64,000 nt of DNA from Peptoniphilus_A harei_B (GCA_032560695.1 JAWGHR010000003.1:62001-126000), one strand, 5' to 3'. Positions 45,401-52,938 are shown, numbered from the stretch's first letter. The notes: a model not told the origin generated them from the sequence alone. Numbers and translations: made by a program.

Positions 45401-46902
45401 AAGCTACCTACAATATCAAATGCCTCTCCACTCGCAGCTGTAAAGTAAAGGGTATAGACTCTGCGGTCGTAGTAAACATTGTAGACCGTTTCTCCGGTAG
45501 ACAAGACGGATTTTTGAACATTCGGGTCTTTTTCAGATGCATTTTGCTTTTGGGTTAATTCTTCATTTAAGAAGTAATATCTTTCAAATTCTTTTTTATC
45601 ATCTTGAGCCTTTTCTAAGCGTCCGTCGTTTAAGTCTGGGAAAGTGATGCCGTGGATATCTAAATTCGTAAGATCTGGTGTTGAACCTGTGTCAGCATTA
45701 TCTACTCTTCTTGCACCGATAAAGTCGTATCGGTCACGCAAAGGAAGTGTGTAATCTTGGTCGTCGTAATCGGTTTTTTCAGTCCAAAATTGGATTACGT
45801 ATTCTGCTGTTTTATTTTCAGTCCACTGAGCAGTAAAAGTAAGACTTTCTGCTGGCATGGCATTTATTATACCAGCTTCAAATTTTCCACCTGGTTCAAA
45901 GTCTGCTTTTGTAATAAGAGTATCTTTAGAAAGAGTTTTTTTATTGCCATCAGCATCAAAATAATTTATATCTTTATCTGCTTTCCAACCTTGTAACTCT
46001 GAACCCAACTTTTTAATATCAAAATTTAACTTCGGAATTGTTTGACCATAGATTAGAGTCATTCCCGGTAAGTCAGTTCCACCATCAGAATCAAAATTCA
46101 CATCAAAAATAGCGCGGTTGTAACGCATTTCTATTTCAAAATAAGCTGAATTTTGGGGAACTTGGGTTGTTAGGACATTGACTTCAGGAACATAACCTTT
46201 GATCCTTTCGCCATCTAGGGCCTTTATAGTGACAGATGTTCCTGTTACACCATTTTGGGATGTGTAGATAAAGTCATTATCTCCATCTTTTACACCATAC
46301 TCATCACGATTTTCTAACATTTGGAAAGTATGCTTTATCTTTATTGTGCCTTGTTTTGCCTTATAAAGATATGTATGTTGACCCTTATATTCATTTACAT
46401 CCAAGTTACCATTTTTTGCCTTTTCTTTAATATAGTCATAATTTACAGTAAAGCTTTCTGTTGGAGCAATGTAGCCATCAATCCCTGGCAAATCTATAGT
46501 CTTATTTATCTTAGATTTTTCTTCGCCTGTTAAAACTTTTTGATTTTCATTGCCTTCTAAGTCAGTGTATGTATATTCATCATCACCCACAGTAGCAATA
46601 TAGGGTTGATAACCAATAACCTCTTCATCATTTCTCGGCAGTTTATAGTCCACACGCATGGTATAAAGTTTTGGCATGTCAGGATTTTTAACAATATCTT
46701 TTGCACTCTTTCCCTTTGCATCCATAATTGTCACAGGTTCTTTGTTTAAATCCTGTTGAGAAGTTATTTTTGCTTCGTCATAATTTAACTGTCCTGCTAA
46801 GACTTGTAAAGGAAAAGCAGTAATTAGCATCATAAATGCTAAAATCCCACAAATTCCTTGTTTTAGAAAGTCTTTTAACTTTCTTTTTCTTGTCTGCTTC
46901 AT
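39445..46902 (-). CDS. giant repetitive SLH-anchored surface protein
   Basis: Secreted protein of 2485 residues. Signal peptide 1-37 ends FPLQVLAG. Then come InlB B-repeat-like beta modules (for example FDVNFDSDGGTDLPGMTLIYG near 265, WKVKFDPNGGKL near 850) and a helical stretch with KAKAAYKAIKDNEEMSSEE near 1110. A recurring module opens with xYVKVxxxxT...YYVNP at about 1229, 1472, 1569, 1779, 1867 and 2046. Two Rib-like domains lie near 1690-1760 and 2137-2200 (PEGKEIASIKVIKNPDTS and PPKGKTIERVEIIEKPDVS). A Pro/Tyr spacer near 2202-2235 leads to three SLH repeats (about 2250-2410), which bind secondary wall polymer. AAGGAGG precedes the ATG. Likely adhesin or surface-layer component; ligand unknown. 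Confidence 0.9.
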   Translation of the reverse strand: MKQTRKRKLKDFLKQGICGILAFMMLITAFPLQVLAGQLNYDEAKITSQQDLNKEPVTIMDAKGKSAKDIVKNPDMPKLYTMRVDYKLPRNDEEVIGYQPYIATVGDDEYTYTDLEGNENQKVLTGEEKSKINKTIDLPGIDGYIAPTESFTVNYDYIKEKAKNGNLDVNEYKGQHTYLYKAKQGTIKIKHTFQMLENRDEYGVKDGDNDFIYTSQNGVTGTSVTIKALDGERIKGYVPEVNVLTTQVPQNSAYFEIEMRYNRAIFDVNFDSDGGTDLPGMTLIYGQTIPKLNFDIKKLGSELQGWKADKDINYFDADGNKKTLSKDTLITKADFEPGGKFEAGIINAMPAESLTFTAQWTENKTAEYVIQFWTEKTDYDDQDYTLPLRDRYDFIGARRVDNADTGSTPDLTNLDIHGITFPDLNDGRLEKAQDDKKEFERYYFLNEELTQKQNASEKDPNVQKSVLSTGETVYNVYYDRRVYTLYFTAASGEAFDIVGSFWPIITREGQVIGKEGSPYKVDVRFNQSLDKIWPKDAEVSNLPTSVGNEQGDTGLIGWTINNNAGEQAYRDTPPYRLSAEDFIDSQDVVGTGEFEGFGHSDQIPIKDGETKKRDKYEISIGSTSYERSVVHHIDIIKDDFEGKEQIDYDMSYWKSDTSAIGADGYPFGLPHLQGFTLKQEEREAEWIGLGKGSGKYADIHKTFDDLNEERNEKTPFRSDDDKIEYIDSFPWSRTHKSFEGKNAYNYANYSRNKYKLKLNNDPKIVKNDSEYGAENILDVPYEKPLKDLKLDTTHKPEKPNWVRDDWSFLGWALDPAGDNLVKDGKETKLHYDQILYAKWGEPETIWKVKFDPNGGKLRDLSTKNISDESKKLEIDGEEHTYPEKVAGENTFNFVHKMILKEPKDATNNIIEPKRDGYNFAGWEFVRYEKDKEGNDTENVDSSYKDLYKVPEMYHFGNEVVGNVHLRAVWNKNDLITVKSIHHFLDLNYEEKSKEVQNLYNRRVGSYTTGLGSRQGDKYLLVPQAEWEALYNANTDYKNYKDETNRDNSYNQILRVEAEKVHNSETGNLVDNPKAKNNRFEFFYKPFKERVYQVNYLDDRGKEEVEAFMEKAKAAYKAIKDNEEMSSEEKSAAYKELLASNKEEFAKIKEKYAVIPSETVVNGKRHYDARNYRKIPGWVLNDKPQQQLFFDIFEDTDTFAGINETGLDEINFFYKDVRIIEVKEKDDPLPDGYKRITFIADKGGNFTDDKDNPVKELYYDVIVGLKSDLLPVPEILKDSETKEEGKYYITADNGKKFIKWDNKRLLNSNTTIDKDYTFTAYFDWSGLIVKEIVRTESYKDSQDNWTNDFAPTIDELKAQVKWVNKDGTESDLPADATVTIVDDAGSPLSQDDIFEKVKEMNKSDTEELVRTEVFKAKVTFKGNQADKEVEIPVKIYKNVYEALTGTSKPLFLSDAENKTAADGGLKEILEDTESKSYVKVTVAPTGNLKAKDNKVYYVNPKAWVEIPEINLTDEEKAQLGFTNWTADKDAQNENGIYDFAKRHKFTEDTVISPGFSKDVVPQDGEDKPKVPDSFVKVIVKTTDKATDETTFEKTFWVNPTKEVALPVAEPRGKENQEVEIAGLGKKNVNYIFKEWQKVQTGDADDNLTDVTPAVKIDLSKNQYTDKVTIIEATYKKSIQAEKIDDPLNTNKLDVPQGKKIEDKDLIDKITPQEGKEIASIKVIKNPDTSEPGSKEAKVIVKYKDGSSQGTDDNPVIIPVEVHKNIIPEVIPGQRPEGAMDNYVKVIFKAGEGGSLSGDTVYYVSPEVEVDMTKSADKITKTPSVGYTSNGGTWSPEIKSEMITEEKTYTFNFIKSDDIIEKNDDPEQIIPDGYVTVIFRADENGNLEGNVTEKIYYVNPKAGIKLVELVEGQTAGAKELAVPTTIPNKDYGFAYWSEPLDLTNTITGNREYVAHFTKGQVTLTYDAGGAIGKVPDPESTSIGGRINLSSPSGLSYGNKNFIGWMVDGSLYQAGSQLTLTKDKTAVAKWTEDIYPADENGNKTEETPENYVKVTLVPTEKAIDSANKIYYVNPDKYLTIPAKAPTVKEDYVKEGYSFSHWDPSLSGKFVDGTVITAKYKISSSPITPLEPDAGIVETRVGIQPKEKDYKDEITPPKGKTIERVEIIEKPDVSKEGVSSAKVNVIYTDGSSSPVDVTVVVYGKIPEKPDYPSYPDRPDYPEYPDRPYIPMYPEVRYETIIQEKIVKVPTPVSDSYFKEVRYMQGFKKEFRPYDGLTRAEAAQILANALVEDGYKYNPNFKISYKDVGEAWYTRAVKIVTEARVFEGYDDGNFKPQDKITRNEWIATLKRFQELGDASGNNMKLRDDHWAKGEIQAAFNEGWLKIYTDGLATYKGDEFIPRQEVAAVSNKAFKRIVDKTYIGKNSLSLVTYKDVNPSMWSYEDILCASNTFLDRKDRYIAHWYKEDKNQFNIDTSNFDIVQKNFQRNPR

Positions 46903-46985
46903 TTTTTCCTCCTTAATTTTTAAAATACATTAATGCGATTAAACTTATATATTGTTTATATGGTTAACGTTTTCTTTATTACTTA

Positions 46986-47014
46986 ATTATATTAAATTAC
47001 AATTGTTTTTTCAA
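46986..47014 (-). promoter_or_regulatory. promoter of the giant surface protein gene
   Basis: TTGAAA (47014-47009 on the - strand), 17 bases, TATAAT (46991-46986). Near-consensus sigma-A promoter, giving an untranslated leader of about 75 bases. Confidence 0.8.
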
Positions 47015-47071
47015 TATATCTTCTGTGTTTTGTCAGCTATATAGCCATTAATAATATTAAAAGTTCGAATA

Positions 47072-47108
47072 ATAAAAAGAAGTAAGTTAAAACTATTAAT
47101 AACTTACT
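47072..47108 (-). terminator. intrinsic terminator of mgtE
   Basis: Eight-base stem AGTAAGTT/AACTTACT (47081-47088, 47101-47108), followed on the - strand by TCTTTTTATT. Confidence 0.75.
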
Positions 47109-47133
47109 CCTGAAAATTCTTTCTTATTAATTT

Positions 47134-48456
47134 TTAAACACCTAGTAACATTGTTGCTACTTCGAAGTATACAAATAATACCAAGGTATCTACTATTGTT
47201 GTGATAAGTGGGCCCGCCATAATTGTTGGGTCTACATTTATTTTTTCTGCGATAAGAGGAAGGATTCCTCCAATAATCTTTGATAGGACTATTGTTGTAA
47301 GAAGTGTAACTGAAACTGTTAATGTAACACCTAGGCTCACGCTATCTAGTATTGACATCCTAACTATATTTACAATTACAAGTATAAGTCCAACTATTAA
47401 TCCAATGCGAAGCTCCTTGAACATAACTTGTGCAAATTCTTTGAATTCAATTTCACCTGTGTAGATTCCACGAATTACTGTTGTTGATGACTGAGTTCCT
47501 GCGTTTCCACCTGAGTCCATTAGCATAGGAATATAGGCTGCAAGAGCAACAGATGACGCCAAGAGAGCCTCATATCTTTTAATAATAAAACTTGTAAAAG
47601 TTGCTGTCACGAGACAAATAATAAGCCACATTGTCCTGTCCTTAGCTAGCCTTAGGACTGACTTGTCCCAGTAGTGTTCTGGTGATGATTCGCTAATACC
47701 GTGGATGTTACCCAAGTCTTCTTCGTACTCTTCGTGCATAACGTCGATGGCCCATTCTGCTGGGACAATACCCACAAGTCTGCCTTCAGAATCTGTTACA
47801 GGGATTTCTGATAAATCGTACTTGAAGGCCAACTTAGCAACAACTTCTTGGTCATCAGTTGCATAAACGCTGGCGTTAATTGGGTGCATAAATTCTTCGA
47901 TGTTCTTGTTCTTGTTACGAAGAAGGTCAGCTAGGTTTACATATCCAATTAGGACTAGGGACTGGTTTGTTACCCAAACTTGTTCTAGTCTATCTGCATC
48001 AAGGTCTGAATGAATGATTTTTTCCAAGGCTTGAGTTGGTGTAGCTGTTGACTTAACAAAGATGAAACCAACGGACATGATGGAACCAACGGAATCCTTA
48101 GGGAATCCTAATAGCTCGTTGATAATTGGTCTTCTGTCCTCTTCAATATATTGGTTCATGAACTTTCTAACCATGTTGGCAGGAAGTTCTTGCAAGGTAT
48201 CTACAACCTCGTCTTCTTCAAGCTCTTTCATAAGACTCATAATCCTCTCTTCAGAAAGTGAGCCTATCATTTCAATTTTCTTCTCTCTTGGCAAAAGTGA
48301 AAAGGCGTCTGCCAAGAGGTCTTTTTTTAGAAGTTTTATCCAAATAGCTGTGTCTTCTTTAGATAGTTCTTCTAGGTTTTCTGCTATATCAACAGGGTCC
48401 ATCCTGTTGATCTCGTCTTGTAAGATTTTTAATCTTTCTCTATCTAAGTTATTCAT
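47134..48456 (-). CDS. mgtE: magnesium transporter MgtE
   Basis: Mg2+ channel of 440 residues. The cytosolic MgtE N domain (about 10-115) is followed by two CBS domains (about 130-250, with FMHPINASVYATDDQ and DLSEIPVTDSEGRLVGIV) that sense Mg2+. Five membrane segments follow from about 275 to the end, including the pore signature MLMDSGGNAGTQSSTTVIR and the Asp-containing VDPTIMAGPLITTIVD. ATG at 48456 is chosen for AGGAGG four bases before it; the frame from 48477 is not needed. It is preceded by a short leader ORF and a terminator, so transcription is probably attenuated. Confidence 0.95.
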   Translation of the reverse strand: MNNLDRERLKILQDEINRMDPVDIAENLEELSKEDTAIWIKLLKKDLLADAFSLLPREKKIEMIGSLSEERIMSLMKELEEDEVVDTLQELPANMVRKFMNQYIEEDRRPIINELLGFPKDSVGSIMSVGFIFVKSTATPTQALEKIIHSDLDADRLEQVWVTNQSLVLIGYVNLADLLRNKNKNIEEFMHPINASVYATDDQEVVAKLAFKYDLSEIPVTDSEGRLVGIVPAEWAIDVMHEEYEEDLGNIHGISESSPEHYWDKSVLRLAKDRTMWLIICLVTATFTSFIIKRYEALLASSVALAAYIPMLMDSGGNAGTQSSTTVIRGIYTGEIEFKEFAQVMFKELRIGLIVGLILVIVNIVRMSILDSVSLGVTLTVSVTLLTTIVLSKIIGGILPLIAEKINVDPTIMAGPLITTIVDTLVLFVYFEVATMLLGV

Positions 48457-48496
48457 GTAACCTCCTAATTTCTGCAAATATCATAAATTTTTGCAT

Positions 48497-48522
48497 AAAA
48501 AACCGCTGCCTAGCGGTAAAGA
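48497..48522 (-). terminator. attenuator terminator in the mgtE leader
   Basis: Stem ACCGCT/AGCGGT (48517-48512 and 48507-48502) with loop AGGC, followed on the - strand by TTTTTT. Its 5' side (48522-48513) can instead pair, 9 of 10 bases, with 48571-48562 inside the leader ORF, which would prevent the terminator from forming. Confidence 0.8.
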
Positions 48523-48539
48523 TACATGCACTTAAGACT

Positions 48540-48611
48540 CTAACTATAGATCACAAGATTTTCTTTATCGCATAGGCACATACATATTTTCCAGGGTCGA
48601 CTGGTATCCAT
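48540..48611 (-). CDS. 23-residue leader peptide upstream of mgtE
   Basis: ATG at 48611 follows GGAGG with seven bases spacing. The frame begins MDTSRPWKICMC, has three closely spaced Cys (codons 10, 12, 14) and ends at TAG 48542-48540, about 20 bases before the terminator. Codons 14-17 hold the sequence GCGATAAAGA that can pair with the 5' side of the terminator. Ribosome position on this ORF would therefore decide between antiterminator and terminator. I see no M-box (ykoK) conserved core in the region. Leader peptides controlling Mg2+ transporters are known in enterobacteria (mgtL, corL), but this one is not similar. Confidence 0.6.
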   Translation of the reverse strand: MDTSRPWKICMCLCDKENLVIYS

Positions 48612-48678
48612 GTAAACACCTCCATATAAAATGATTTTAACATATATTGACTTATTAGACTATTTTTAATTTCCCAAG

Positions 48679-48706
48679 CAAAAAGTCCACCGGCTTTGGT
48701 GGACTT
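48679..48706 (-). terminator. intrinsic terminator of the XRE gene
   Basis: Nine-base stem AAGTCCACC/GGTGGACTT (48683-48691, 48698-48706) followed on the - strand by TTT; its start touches the gene's stop codon. Confidence 0.8.
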
Positions 48707-49277
48707 AGTTTTTCTTTTTTATAATATAATGTGCGACTATAATAGGCGAAATAATATAAACTACTGGGAGGACTACTTTTGAGAATAAATTGTATTCAAG
48801 TCCATCTATTTTTTCTTCCACAAACTTATAGGCTTGGGGAAAGGATATCACTGCCACTATCATGTAGACAGTTAGGATCAAGTAGGGCATCTGACTTGGG
48901 TCTTTCCCCAAAAGTCTTTCCATGAATAGATAATAATAGACTGAGTAAAAGAAAATCCCTATGATGCAAAGGCAGGCATAGATGAATATATCCCAAAGCC
49001 CCTTGCCAATAAGCTTTTTCTTGCTTAGCTTATCTTCTCTTATTTCTTCAAAACCTTCTTTTTTTACTTCCTTCTTTTCTTCCACAGCTTCGCCTATAAA
49101 GTATGCCATATCAACTCCAAATACTTCAGATAGTTCTTTCAAGTTAGTCATTGTTGGTGTGGCCTTGTCATTTTCCCATTTTGAAATTGCCTGCCTAGTT
49201 ACAAAAAGCTTATTGGCAAGATCTTCTTGGGAGAGATTTAATTCTCTTCTCTTAGCTTTTATTTTTTCTCCATACAT
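48705..49277 (-). CDS. XRE-family regulator with membrane tail
   Basis: A 190-residue protein: N-terminal Cro/C1-type helix-turn-helix (about 3-60; LSQEDLANKLFVTRQAISKWENDKATPT), a Lys/Glu-rich linker (about 68-92), then three or four hydrophobic segments (about 95-188). This pairing of an XRE domain with a membrane domain is common in Firmicutes, where the membrane part is thought to tether or sense. ATG at 49277 follows GTGAG weakly; a GTG three codons upstream (49286) is possible. Single-gene unit between terminators. Target genes unknown. Confidence 0.82.
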   Translation of the reverse strand: MYGEKIKAKRRELNLSQEDLANKLFVTRQAISKWENDKATPTMTNLKELSEVFGVDMAYFIGEAVEEKKEVKKEGFEEIREDKLSKKKLIGKGLWDIFIYACLCIIGIFFYSVYYYLFMERLLGKDPSQMPYLILTVYMIVAVISFPQAYKFVEEKIDGLEYNLFSKVVLPVVYIISPIIVAHYIIKKKN

Positions 49278-49495
49278 AATTTTCACTCACTTTTTATTCT
49301 CTTATAATTTCCTTTGATGTAAGAAATAATAACAAAAATAACCTTGACTAACAAGCAAATGGGCCGCAACTTTTGGTTGCGGAGGAGTTTTCCCTAGTTT
49401 TTATAAAAAATTTATTTTGAAGAGCCTTTTTCTTAAAATTTTTAATCTTTTTCATACTAGAGTGATAATATATGATTGAAAATAGGAGGGTTGTT

Positions 49496-50392
49496 ATGAG
49501 CATTTCTTATAAAGTTATAGCAGGGCTAGTAAGGGCACTTAGAATTAAAAAAATTTTTCTCTTGCCAAAGGATAAGATTTTAAATTATGCCAGAAGGCAA
49601 AATCAAAAGCCAAGCTTCAAGCTAAAAGATGAAGCTGATATTTATTATGAGGATAGGACTTTTTTGTCCCAAAGATTAATTATAATACATTCAAAAAATA
49701 AAAATCCCGGGGCAATTTTGTACCTTTTTGGCGGTGGCTACATAACAAATCCCGACAAGAGGGACTTGAGTCTTGCCAAGAAAATTTGTCGCGAGACTGG
49801 AAAAGACGTCTGGTTTTATTTTTATCCCCTTTGCATCGACAAGACCATAGTGGAAACTTACACTGCCACTGCAGGAGTCTATGAAGAAATGACAAAAACC
49901 TATGGAGAAGATCCCCTTTCTATTTTGGGCTTTTCATCTGGAGCATCACTTGCCCTGGGTCTCGGCCTTTATATAAACACAAATAAGTTGAGCTTGAAGA
50001 TGCCAAGAGAAATCATCGCATCATCTGCCGGCGGCTGTCTATCTCAAGACCTCGACATGGATAGGCTCAAGGAATTAAACAAGAAGGACATAATAGTTGA
50101 CTACAAGTATTTTGACACTGCGCGAGAAATTATGACTAAGGGAGAAAGCATCCCTGACTACATGCTTTATCCCTACAGGGGAGACTTTAGTAACTTCCCT
50201 ATGACCTACCTCTATTATGGGTCTTACGAAGTAATCTATGCCTTTGCTCCACTTTTTGAAGAAGCCCTAAAAAAATATAAGGTGGCTTACAAGATAATAG
50301 TGGGAGAAGGTCTTTGCCACTGCTATCCACTTTTGTCAATCTTCCCAGAAGGCAAAAAGGCCCAAGAGGAAATTATAAAAATTTTAAAATAA
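49496..50392 (+). CDS. alpha/beta-hydrolase (esterase/lipase, fold 3)
   Basis: Cytosolic or membrane-associated hydrolase of 298 residues. Nucleophile motif GFSSGAS (GxSxG), oxyanion region LFGGGYI where the usual HGGG His is Phe, and a late His in GEGLCHCYPLL that would complete the triad. It resembles hormone-sensitive-lipase-like esterases of Gram-positive bacteria. ATG at 49496 has AGGAGGG eight bases before it; the frame from 49472 is only an upstream extension. Natural substrate unknown. Monocistronic, closed by the hairpin at 50396. Confidence 0.82.
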   Translation: MSISYKVIAGLVRALRIKKIFLLPKDKILNYARRQNQKPSFKLKDEADIYYEDRTFLSQRLIIIHSKNKNPGAILYLFGGGYITNPDKRDLSLAKKICRETGKDVWFYFYPLCIDKTIVETYTATAGVYEEMTKTYGEDPLSILGFSSGASLALGLGLYINTNKLSLKMPREIIASSAGGCLSQDLDMDRLKELNKKDIIVDYKYFDTAREIMTKGESIPDYMLYPYRGDFSNFPMTYLYYGSYEVIYAFAPLFEEALKKYKVAYKIIVGEGLCHCYPLLSIFPEGKKAQEEIIKILK

Positions 50393-50395
50393 AAG

Positions 50396-50432
50396 ATGCC
50401 AGAGACTTAATCTTCTCTGGCATTTTCTATTT
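50396..50432 (+). terminator. intrinsic terminator
   Basis: Ten-base stem ATGCCAGAGA/TCTCTGGCAT followed by TTTCTATTTTTT, just after the hydrolase stop codon. Confidence 0.85.
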
Positions 50433-50452
50433 TTTTACCGTAATAAAACTTA

Positions 50453-50484
50453 TAAAAAATGGACCTAAGCTTGGCTTAGATCCA
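50453..50484 (-). terminator. intrinsic terminator of the glutaminase unit
   Basis: Ten-base stem GGATCTAAGC/GCTTAGGTCC on the - strand (50461-50483, one mismatch-type G-T/A pair), followed by ATTTTTT. Confidence 0.8.
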
Positions 50485-50523
50485 CTTATAAATTATTTTA
50501 TTTTATCCTTATTCTTATATTAT

Positions 50524-51927
50524 TTATTTCCAGTAGTCTAATTTTGAAGTGTTGATACCAACTGCATCTGCCTTGAATACTGGGTTCTTACCTTCTGCTC
50601 TTTGTTTCTTGTAGTCGTCAAGAGCCTTAAGGGCTGTTCCACCAAGAATAATAATTGATGGAATGTTGATTAAGCACATAACTCCCATTAAGAAGTCAGC
50701 AACGTCCCATGCAAGTGACATTTCCATACCAGCTCCTACAAAGATTAGGATGATTGCTATAATTCTGTAGCAAAGCATAAATGTCTTTGAAGGAATCTTC
50801 TTGTTAAGATAAGTTAAACAAGAGTCAACATAGTATAGGTTACCAAGAAGTGTTGTAAAGGCAAATAGGGCAAGTGAAATTGTGATAAATAAATTACCAT
50901 ATTTTCCAAATACTGTTGCAAGTGATGCTTGAACAAATGGAGCTCCTGCTAATTCTTCTGTTGGAGTTATTCCTGATGCAAGTGACATAAATGCTGTTGC
51001 TGAACAGATAACAATTGTATCAAGGAATACAGAAATCATTTGTACTAGACCTTGTTTAACAGGGTGAGAAACTGATGCTGATGCTGCTGCATTTGGAGCA
51101 GAACCCATACCAGCTTCGTTGGAATAAAGACCTCTCTTAATACCTTGTACTAGGGCTGAACCTGCAACTCCACCAAAGATTGCCTTAAAGTTAAATGCGT
51201 CTTCAAAAATCATACCAAACATTGCTGGAATATTTTTTGCATTAATAATGATCATTACAAGAGCCATAACTACAAAGATAACACCCATTACTGGAACTAG
51301 TAAAGATGTGTATTTTATAATTCTCTTTCCACCACCAAGGATACAATATCCTGCTAGGATAGCAAGAACTGCACCTATCATCCAAGGAGTTTTTCCTGGT
51401 ACGTAGAAGTCATAAACTCTAAAAGAGTCTTGAAGGTTGAAGGATGCAAGCATGTTAAATCCAACTGCATAAGTTGCAATAAGTGATATTGCAAATAGAA
51501 CTCCAAGTCCTCTTGATCCAATGGCATTTTCTATGTAGTAAGAAGGTCCACCATAGGATACTCCATCATCACCACGTTTTTTATAAATTTGTGCAAGTGT
51601 TGATTCAATAAAGGCTGAAGCACTACCAATTAGGGCAATTATCCACATCCAAAATACTGCACCAGGTCCACCAAGGCAAATTGCATTGGCAACACCAACT
51701 ATATTACCTGTACCAACTCTTGATGCTGTTGATACCATAAGTGCTTGGAAGGAAGATACGTCGTCTTCTCCTTCTGGTTTTTCTGAAATAACTCTAAAAG
51801 CTTCTCCAAATAATGAAAATTGTACAAATTTTGTCCTTAATGTGAAATAAAATCCACAGGCAAGTAATACTATAATTAATATTGGATAATATAAGACGCC
51901 GTTGACGGCTGATAATAATTCTCTCAT
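50524..51927 (-). CDS. AGCS-family sodium:amino acid symporter (AlsT/GlnT type)
   Basis: Sodium-coupled symporter of 467 residues with about 11 membrane segments. AGCS family signatures: STASRVGTGNIVGVANAICLGGPGAVFWMW region near residues 65-95 and GIKRGLYSNEAGMGSAPNAAA near 262-282. The gene starts 12 bases after glsA and is co-transcribed with it; in Bacillus the same pairing (glsA-glnT) takes up and hydrolyses glutamine, so glutamine is the most likely substrate. AGAGGAG precedes the ATG. Confidence 0.92.
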   Translation of the reverse strand: MRELLSAVNGVLYYPILIIVLLACGFYFTLRTKFVQFSLFGEAFRVISEKPEGEDDVSSFQALMVSTASRVGTGNIVGVANAICLGGPGAVFWMWIIALIGSASAFIESTLAQIYKKRGDDGVSYGGPSYYIENAIGSRGLGVLFAISLIATYAVGFNMLASFNLQDSFRVYDFYVPGKTPWMIGAVLAILAGYCILGGGKRIIKYTSLLVPVMGVIFVVMALVMIIINAKNIPAMFGMIFEDAFNFKAIFGGVAGSALVQGIKRGLYSNEAGMGSAPNAAASASVSHPVKQGLVQMISVFLDTIVICSATAFMSLASGITPTEELAGAPFVQASLATVFGKYGNLFITISLALFAFTTLLGNLYYVDSCLTYLNKKIPSKTFMLCYRIIAIILIFVGAGMEMSLAWDVADFLMGVMCLINIPSIIILGGTALKALDDYKKQRAEGKNPVFKADAVGINTSKLDYWK

Positions 51928-51938
51928 TTTTTACTCCT

Positions 51939-52862
51939 CTAATAAATTGATAAGTCTAGTTCTTTTGATAAATATTCTAACATTCTAACTCCAGAGTAGG
52001 AGTTTCCGTGAGTGTCAAGTCTTGGAGCATAAACTGCAAGGCCGGTTTTGTTTTTGGATGCAGTTACAATACCTCCACCAACTCCTGACTTGGCTGGAAG
52101 CCCAACTCTTATGGCAAAGTCACCTGAATAGTCATAGGTTCCACAAGTTGCCATCAAGGATCTTAAAACTCTTGCTTCGTTTGGAGTTATTACTTTTTTT
52201 CCTTCTATGTCTAGTCCATTATTAGAAATAACATAGGACATGTGTGCTAGGTTTTCTGTGTTTACAAGGATTGAACAAGCCTTAAAATATGTATCTAATA
52301 CTTCTTCCACCTTTGTGTCACTTGGCAGGATTCCCTTAGCCAACATCAAGTAGATTAGGGTCCTGTTTGTAAAGGAAGATTCCTTTTCTGACTGGGCAAT
52401 TTCTCTGCTGTAATCTACGTCTTCGCCTAAAAATTCACTGGCTTTTTCTAGTATTACATCAAAAGTTTTTTCTCTATAAACATTATATAAAATAGCTACT
52501 ATAATAATTGCACCAGCATTGATAAAAGGATTGACTGGTATTTTCTTTTCTGAAAGTTCCAACTCAATTACAGAGTTAAAAGGTTTCGCCGATGGTCTAA
52601 CTCCTACGTATTTCTTAAGTTCCGAAACCTTGTAGTTTTCCATGGCAAGAGCATATAGTATCACCTTTACAATTGACTGAATTGAATATCTAACCTTAGA
52701 ATCCCCAACGCTATAAATATTTCCATCTTCTATTGTAGAAATTGCAAGCTTATTTGCATCTACCTTTGCAAGTTCAGGAATATAGTCTGCAACAGCACCT
52801 TCATGCAAGTATTTTCTACCAAGTCTGAGGGCTTTTTCCAAAACTTCTTCTGAATAAAACAT
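51939..52862 (-). CDS. glsA: glutaminase A
   Basis: Serine-dependent glutaminase of the beta-lactamase-like fold: glutamine to glutamate and ammonia. Active-site Ser63 and Lys66 are in YSIQSIVKV; VNPFINAGAI, the middle Tyr/Glu region (SEKESSFTNRT) and the C-terminal LPAKSGVGGGIV are the other conserved blocks. ATG at 52862 is preferred, with AGGAGG eight bases upstream; GTG at 52871 lies too close to that site. At 307 residues it is full length. First gene of a two-gene unit with the symporter. Confidence 0.95.
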   Translation of the reverse strand: MFYSEEVLEKALRLGRKYLHEGAVADYIPELAKVDANKLAISTIEDGNIYSVGDSKVRYSIQSIVKVILYALAMENYKVSELKKYVGVRPSAKPFNSVIELELSEKKIPVNPFINAGAIIIVAILYNVYREKTFDVILEKASEFLGEDVDYSREIAQSEKESSFTNRTLIYLMLAKGILPSDTKVEEVLDTYFKACSILVNTENLAHMSYVISNNGLDIEGKKVITPNEARVLRSLMATCGTYDYSGDFAIRVGLPAKSGVGGGIVTASKNKTGLAVYAPRLDTHGNSYSGVRMLEYLSKELDLSIY

Positions 52863-52909
52863 CTTTTCCACCTCCTTTTTTATATTTGGAATTGTTTTCC
52901 TTAATAATT

Positions 52910-52938
52910 AGATTATCACAATAAATTGTCTTTTTCAA
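52910..52938 (-). promoter_or_regulatory. promoter of glsA unit
   Basis: TTGAAA (52938-52933 on the - strand), 17 bases, TAATCT (52915-52910). Confidence 0.65.

Noticed and set aside
48481..48640. M-box (ykoK) Mg2+ riboswitch before mgtE
   Set aside because: I could not align the conserved M-box core to this leader; the region is too short after removing the ORF and terminator. A covariance search would settle it.
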